64,000 bases of DNA from Hymenobacter chitinivorans DSM 11115 (GTDB lineage: Bacteria > Bacteroidota > Bacteroidia > Cytophagales > Hymenobacteraceae). The DNA is taken from the NCBI RefSeq assembly GCF_002797555.1, contig NZ_PGFA01000001.1, positions 310,001 through 374,000 on the forward strand. The letters are read 5' to 3'. Shown one piece after another: positions 60,613 through 64,000 of this stretch; position 1 is the first letter of the stretch; each line of letters starts with the position of its first letter. Made by a program: the position numbers and the translations under genes. Below the pieces are notes generated by a model. The model had not been told where the DNA came from and ran no database searches. It worked only from the letters and a program-made list of their open reading frames with translations.

Positions 60613-60870
60613 GGCGTACAGAGTAAGGTGAGGGAAAAAGACGGGAGCCAAGTACGAGCAGCGCCATCAATTGTCCCGCCCTATTCGACCATTGTGGCGG
60701 TTTACTCGGCTTTCACCAGGCTTTGCTCAACCATTGGCCTTCCCTGGACTCGGTGGCTACTGCTGGCCCAAGGGTCGAGGGAAAGGCCGCAACGGTCGAA
60801 AATCCGGCGGGGCGTGCAGGTTGCGGGCGGCGCGGCGGGTATCTTGGGGGCCCCATCTGCCACTACTGCC

Positions 60871-61908
60871 ATGCTCGGGCTTCTTCGCCGCCACCGGGTG
60901 CTACTGCTGCACCTCTCGTTCTGGGGCGTCTACTTTTCGTTTTACTTCTACCAGATCAGCCGGGAGGCGGGCTGGCGGCTGGCGTTGGCCAACTCGCTGG
61001 TGCCGCTGGTGAGCAACCTGCTTATCGGCTACCTCAACTTCTTCTACCTGCTGCCCCGGGGACTGCGGCGGCAGCAGCTTGGGCGCTACCTGCTGGAGCT
61101 GGCCGCTCCCTTCACGCTGGTGGTAGCGCTGCGCGTGGCGGTGCAGCGGCAGCTGGCGGTGGGGCAGATGCAGCAGAGCTACATGGAATCGGGGGCCTTC
61201 GTGCTGTCGGTGGTGGTGGGTACCTTGTTTATCGTGGCCTTCCTGAGCATGCTGCACTTCGTGGTGGGCTGGTTTGCCCTCGACGCCCGCACCAAGGCCC
61301 TGGAAAACGAGCAGCTGACGGCCGAGCTCAAGCTGCTCAAGGCCCAGATCAACCCCCACTTTCTCTTCAACACGCTCAACAACCTCTACTATTTGGCCTA
61401 CACCCAGTCGCCGAACACGCCGGAGGTGGTGGCCAAGCTGGCCCAGATGATGCGCTACATGATTTACGAGTCGAACCACGCTACCGTGGCCCTGAGTCAG
61501 GAAATCGAGTACATGCAGAACTACGTGAGCCTGGAAAAGCTGCGCCTCAACGCCCCGATTGCCGTGCAGTTCGTGGTTGAGGGCCCGGTGGAGGGGGTGC
61601 GTATTGCCCCGCTGCTGCTCATTACCTTTCTGGAAAATGCCTTCAAGCACGGCGTCAGTACCACCGACCCTAATGCCTGGGTTTCGGTGCTGATCCGGCT
61701 GCACGGCCCCGAGTGCGTTTGCACGGTGGCCAACGGCCGGCTGCCCCACCCCGCCCCGGTACCAGCCGCCCCGGTACCAGCCGCCGCGGGTACGGGCCTG
61801 CAAAACCTGCACCGCCGCCTGGCTTTGCACTACCCCGGCCGGCACGCGCTGCGGGTAGACGACAGCCCCGCTGAGTACCGCGTCCACCTCACCCTAACCC
61901 TGGCCTGA
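60871..61908 (+). CDS. LytS-type sensor histidine kinase
   Basis: A 345-residue membrane kinase. The ATG at 60871 (MLGLLRRHRVLLLHLSFWG) starts the first membrane helix; the earlier open frame is non-coding. Four helices span about 8-125. The His_kinase domain (LKAQINPHFLFNTLNNLYYL, His163) and the ATPase N-box (LLLITFLENAFKHG) are typical of the LytS/YehU family. Near the end there is a short APVPAAPVPAA duplication, then GTGLQNLHRRLALHY as G-box. The stop codon overlaps the regulator start (TGATG), so the two proteins act as a pair. The signal is unknown. Confidence 0.93.
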   Translation: MLGLLRRHRVLLLHLSFWGVYFSFYFYQISREAGWRLALANSLVPLVSNLLIGYLNFFYLLPRGLRRQQLGRYLLELAAPFTLVVALRVAVQRQLAVGQMQQSYMESGAFVLSVVVGTLFIVAFLSMLHFVVGWFALDARTKALENEQLTAELKLLKAQINPHFLFNTLNNLYYLAYTQSPNTPEVVAKLAQMMRYMIYESNHATVALSQEIEYMQNYVSLEKLRLNAPIAVQFVVEGPVEGVRIAPLLLITFLENAFKHGVSTTDPNAWVSVLIRLHGPECVCTVANGRLPHPAPVPAAPVPAAAGTGLQNLHRRLALHYPGRHALRVDDSPAEYRVHLTLTLA

Positions 61909-62645
61909 TGTTGCGTTGCCTGATTGTGGATGATGAACCCATGGCCCGGAAGCTGCTGGCCGACTACGTGGAGAAAGTGCCGTTCCTGACCCTGCACGCG
62001 GCCTGCGCCAGCCCGTTGGCGGCCCTGCAGGAGCTCAGCAGTCACCCTATCGACCTGCTGCTGCTCGATGTGCAGATGCCCGAAATCACCGGCCTGGCTC
62101 TGCTCAAGATTCTGCCCCGCCAGCCCCTGGTGATTCTGACCACGGCCTACTCCGAGTACGCCCTGGAAAGCTACGACCTCGACGTGGTCGACTACCTGCT
62201 CAAGCCCATTACGCTGGAACGGTTTCTGCGGGCCGTGCACAAGGCCCAGGCCCGGTTGCTGCCCGGTGCTGCTCCGGGCCCAACCGGTCTGGTACCGTCC
62301 CCGGCGGTGCCGCTGCCGGCCGAGCCGGCGCCGTTTCTCTTCGTGAAGGATGGCACCCGCCTCGTCAAGATCCGGCAGACCGACATCCTGTTTGTGGAGG
62401 GCCTGAAAGACTACGTGGCCATCCACACCCGCCAGCAGCGCATCGTGAGCCTGCAGCGGCTTAAAACCCTGGAGCAGCAGCTGCCCGCCACGCACTTCAT
62501 CCGGATTCACCATTCTTACATCGTAAGCCTGGAGGGCATCGACGCCGTATTCAAGGACAAGGTGCAGATCGGCAGCCGGTTTCTGCCCGTGAGCGAATCC
62601 TACCGCAAAGCCTTCCGCAGCTTCATTGGCCCCGACCTGCAGTAG
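61908..62645 (+). CDS. LytTR-family response regulator
   Basis: A 245-residue response regulator. The receiver domain (1-120) has DDEP at 8-11, the phosphoacceptor Asp54 (LLLLDVQMPEITG), TTAY and the conserved lysine in YLLKPI. A proline/alanine-rich linker (about 125-145) leads to the LytTR DNA-binding domain (LFVEGLKDYVAIHT, HFIRIHHSYIVSLEGI) at about 150-240. It overlaps the kinase gene by one base and ends before a terminator. Target genes are not identifiable here. Confidence 0.95.
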   Translation: MLRCLIVDDEPMARKLLADYVEKVPFLTLHAACASPLAALQELSSHPIDLLLLDVQMPEITGLALLKILPRQPLVILTTAYSEYALESYDLDVVDYLLKPITLERFLRAVHKAQARLLPGAAPGPTGLVPSPAVPLPAEPAPFLFVKDGTRLVKIRQTDILFVEGLKDYVAIHTRQQRIVSLQRLKTLEQQLPATHFIRIHHSYIVSLEGIDAVFKDKVQIGSRFLPVSESYRKAFRSFIGPDLQ

Positions 62646-62693
62646 CAGCGTACCGGCCACGGGTAACTGACTTAATGAGCCGGCTCCAAACAC

Positions 62694-62724
62694 AAAAAAG
62701 GCGGAGCCTGCGCCCCGCCTTTTT
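62694..62724. terminator. Bidirectional terminator after the LytTR gene
   Basis: AAAAAGGCGG and CCGCCTTTTT form a 10-bp stem around a 10-nt loop, with A and T runs on either side, between convergent genes. Confidence 0.88.
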
Positions 62725-62746
62725 CATTTAGCTCACTATCCCGCAC

Positions 62747-63784
62747 TTACTGGGGCAGCGTGAGCAGATAGCCGATGGTGAAGTTGGCGTCCCAGTCGAA
62801 GACGAACTGCTTGCAGCCGGTAGCTTCGGCAATGGACTTGTAGATGTTGAGGCCGGCCTTCGACTTGGCGTTATCGAGCTGGTAGGCGTCGGCGGCTTGC
62901 AGCACGGTGTAGCGCTCCTTGCCGTTGCGCACCTTCTTGGCCATTTCAAACGGCACACCGCCAATGATAAAGCAGGTCTGACGCAGGTTTTGGGGTACTT
63001 GCTGGGCTTTGGCTTTCACGTCGGCGGCCACGGTGGCGTCGTCCACATTGTCCTGGAAGTACTTGGCCCCGTAGGTTTCCACCGACTTGGGTGCGCCGCC
63101 GCTCAGCCACGAAATCTTGGTGTTGCCCGAGCCAATGTCCGTCACGAACGACTTGTCGGCAAAGGAAGCCGGCAGCACCGAACGCAGACCCAGCACGCCT
63201 TCCTTCTCCGGTGTCACGGTGTTGACCACGTAATTCAAATCCTTCAAAGCCTTGATAATCTTGGCCGTACCCGAGGCCTTGATGGCGCCGGAGCTGACCA
63301 CGAAATGAATGTCGCGGCCGCCCACGCCGTAGTCCAGCATCTGCCCGATGTAGGACTTCAGGCCCTTGCGCACGTCGTCGTCCGACGACATATTTTCCAT
63401 TACCAGGCTGTTGCCAAACTCCGCTTTTTCCAGCTTCCAGTTCCGGCTTTTGTCGATGCGCACAATAAAGGAGTTGAAGCCGCTGGCGCCCAGCTCCACC
63501 ACGCCCTTGAGCTTGCCGTTGACCGGGGCCGGAGCTTCGTAGCTAAACGCCGGAGCCGTCGCCGTAGCCGTCGCCGTAGAAGTAGAAGCCGAGGTGCCGG
63601 GCTCAGTCGTCGAGTAGTCGCCGCTGGCTTCGGTGCCCGGGGCCGCCCCCGGCGAGACGGGCGCGGTAGTCGTGGTGGCGGAGTCCGGGGCCTTGTTGCC
63701 CACGAAGTGGCGGAAGCCGAAATAAACGGCGGCCACCACCACGAGGGTGATAATCAGCCGGCCGGCAAGAGTAATACGCTGCAT
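62747..63784 (-). CDS. Membrane-anchored Ppx/GppA-like protein
   Basis: A 345-residue protein. An N-terminal helix (ITLAGRLIITLVVVAAVYFGF) anchors it, followed by a Ser/Thr/Ala/Pro-rich linker (about 30-85). Residues about 92-340 show the actin-like phosphatase fold of exopolyphosphatase/GppA: GVVELGASGFNSFIVRI (phosphate-1 loop), VVSSGAIKAS, TVTPEKEGVLGLRS (position of the catalytic Glu region) and FVTDIGSGNTKISWL (phosphate-2 loop). Ppx/GppA enzymes act on polyphosphate or pppGpp in the cytosol; with a leading anchor, this domain would more likely face the periplasm, which would be odd. Activity is not certain because some loop residues differ. Confidence 0.75.
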   Translation of the reverse strand: MQRITLAGRLIITLVVVAAVYFGFRHFVGNKAPDSATTTTAPVSPGAAPGTEASGDYSTTEPGTSASTSTATATATAPAFSYEAPAPVNGKLKGVVELGASGFNSFIVRIDKSRNWKLEKAEFGNSLVMENMSSDDDVRKGLKSYIGQMLDYGVGGRDIHFVVSSGAIKASGTAKIIKALKDLNYVVNTVTPEKEGVLGLRSVLPASFADKSFVTDIGSGNTKISWLSGGAPKSVETYGAKYFQDNVDDATVAADVKAKAQQVPQNLRQTCFIIGGVPFEMAKKVRNGKERYTVLQAADAYQLDNAKSKAGLNIYKSIAEATGCKQFVFDWDANFTIGYLLTLPQ

Positions 63785-63843
63785 GAAGAAAGGAATTAGG
63801 GAGTTGGGAATGTAGAAGTATTCAAGACGACATTTTCGCTATT

Positions 63844-63999
63844 TGTCATCTTGAGCTTTGCGAAGGACCTTCCTCGCCTGAGTGATAAGCTTTCTTCAAC
63901 GTGAGATATTTGGTACCTGCGCGGTCAGGAGCTTTGTCACGTTGGCACAAGTCGTAGTGGGGTAGGCAAGGAAGGTGCTTCGCAAAGCTCAGGACGACA
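63844..63999. repeat. Long inverted repeat at window end
   Basis: The arms 63844-63879 (TGTCATCTTGAGCTTTGCGA...) and 63964-63999 (ending CTTCGCAAAGCTCAGGACG) pair at most of 36 positions around an 84-nt loop. Design resembles family A, with different sequence. Confidence 0.82.
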
Positions 64000-64000
64000 G

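Noticed and set aside
20034-63999. Insertion sequences bounded by the family A inverted repeats
   Set aside because: Each element is only 90-155 bp, no transposase gene is present and no target-site duplication is clear.

Overview
The window looks like the chromosome of a Hymenobacter-type Bacteroidota. It is GC-rich, with weak or absent Shine-Dalgarno sites. It carries SusC/SusD and other TonB-dependent receptors, secreted proteins with C-terminal type IX secretion (T9SS) sorting domains, a DUF4249 lipoprotein beside its receptor, LytS/LytTR regulators, and a promoter of the Bacteroidota type (TTG, 21 nt, TAnnTTTG). I see no rRNA, tRNA, insertion sequence, CRISPR array or phage genes.

Layout. 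1-6105: a partial glycine-zipper envelope protein, an exported esterase, and a DUF6493-like/SWIM zinc-finger pair. 6106-8666: manganese catalase, its terminator, an array of six palindromes spaced exactly 42 nt, and an unrecognised gene. 8884-15575: two convergent secreted T9SS proteins, a 21-repeat FG-GAP protein and a pectinesterase. 15847-19996: a TonB receptor with its DUF4249 lipoprotein, and a nitroreductase. 20145-26492: a tripartite RND efflux operon (TolC-like, membrane-fusion, permease), whose gap between fusion protein and permease holds about 18-19 units of a 21-nt quasi-palindromic array. 26944-29787: a small unknown protein and a multi-PAS histidine kinase.

29801-43857 is a sulfate-assimilation cluster read on the minus strand: promoter, SAM-clan riboswitch, cysH (APS-reductase type), cysD, cysN, cobA (SUMT), cysJ, a TonB receptor, a DUF2490 protein, cysI, and a fusion of siroheme-synthase N-domain with a TauE/SafE permease. 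Together these take sulfate to APS, sulfite and sulfide, and make the siroheme that CysI needs. Nearly every gap between these genes holds a different long inverted repeat.

44117-59129: penicillin-binding protein 1C and a giant alpha-2-macroglobulin lipoprotein, normally neighbours, are separated by a SusC/SusD/lipoprotein operon, a protein with two chagasin-like (I42) domains and a small membrane protein. 59252-63784: an unknown acidic protein, a DUF3108-like exported protein, a LytS/LytTR two-component pair, and a membrane-anchored Ppx/GppA-like protein.

The most unusual content is non-coding: two helically phased palindrome arrays (42 nt and 21 nt), a dispersed family of 34-35 bp inverted repeats with at least six copies, other hairpin families in operon gaps, a perfect 62-bp palindrome, and the riboswitch, which appears to lack its P4 helix.
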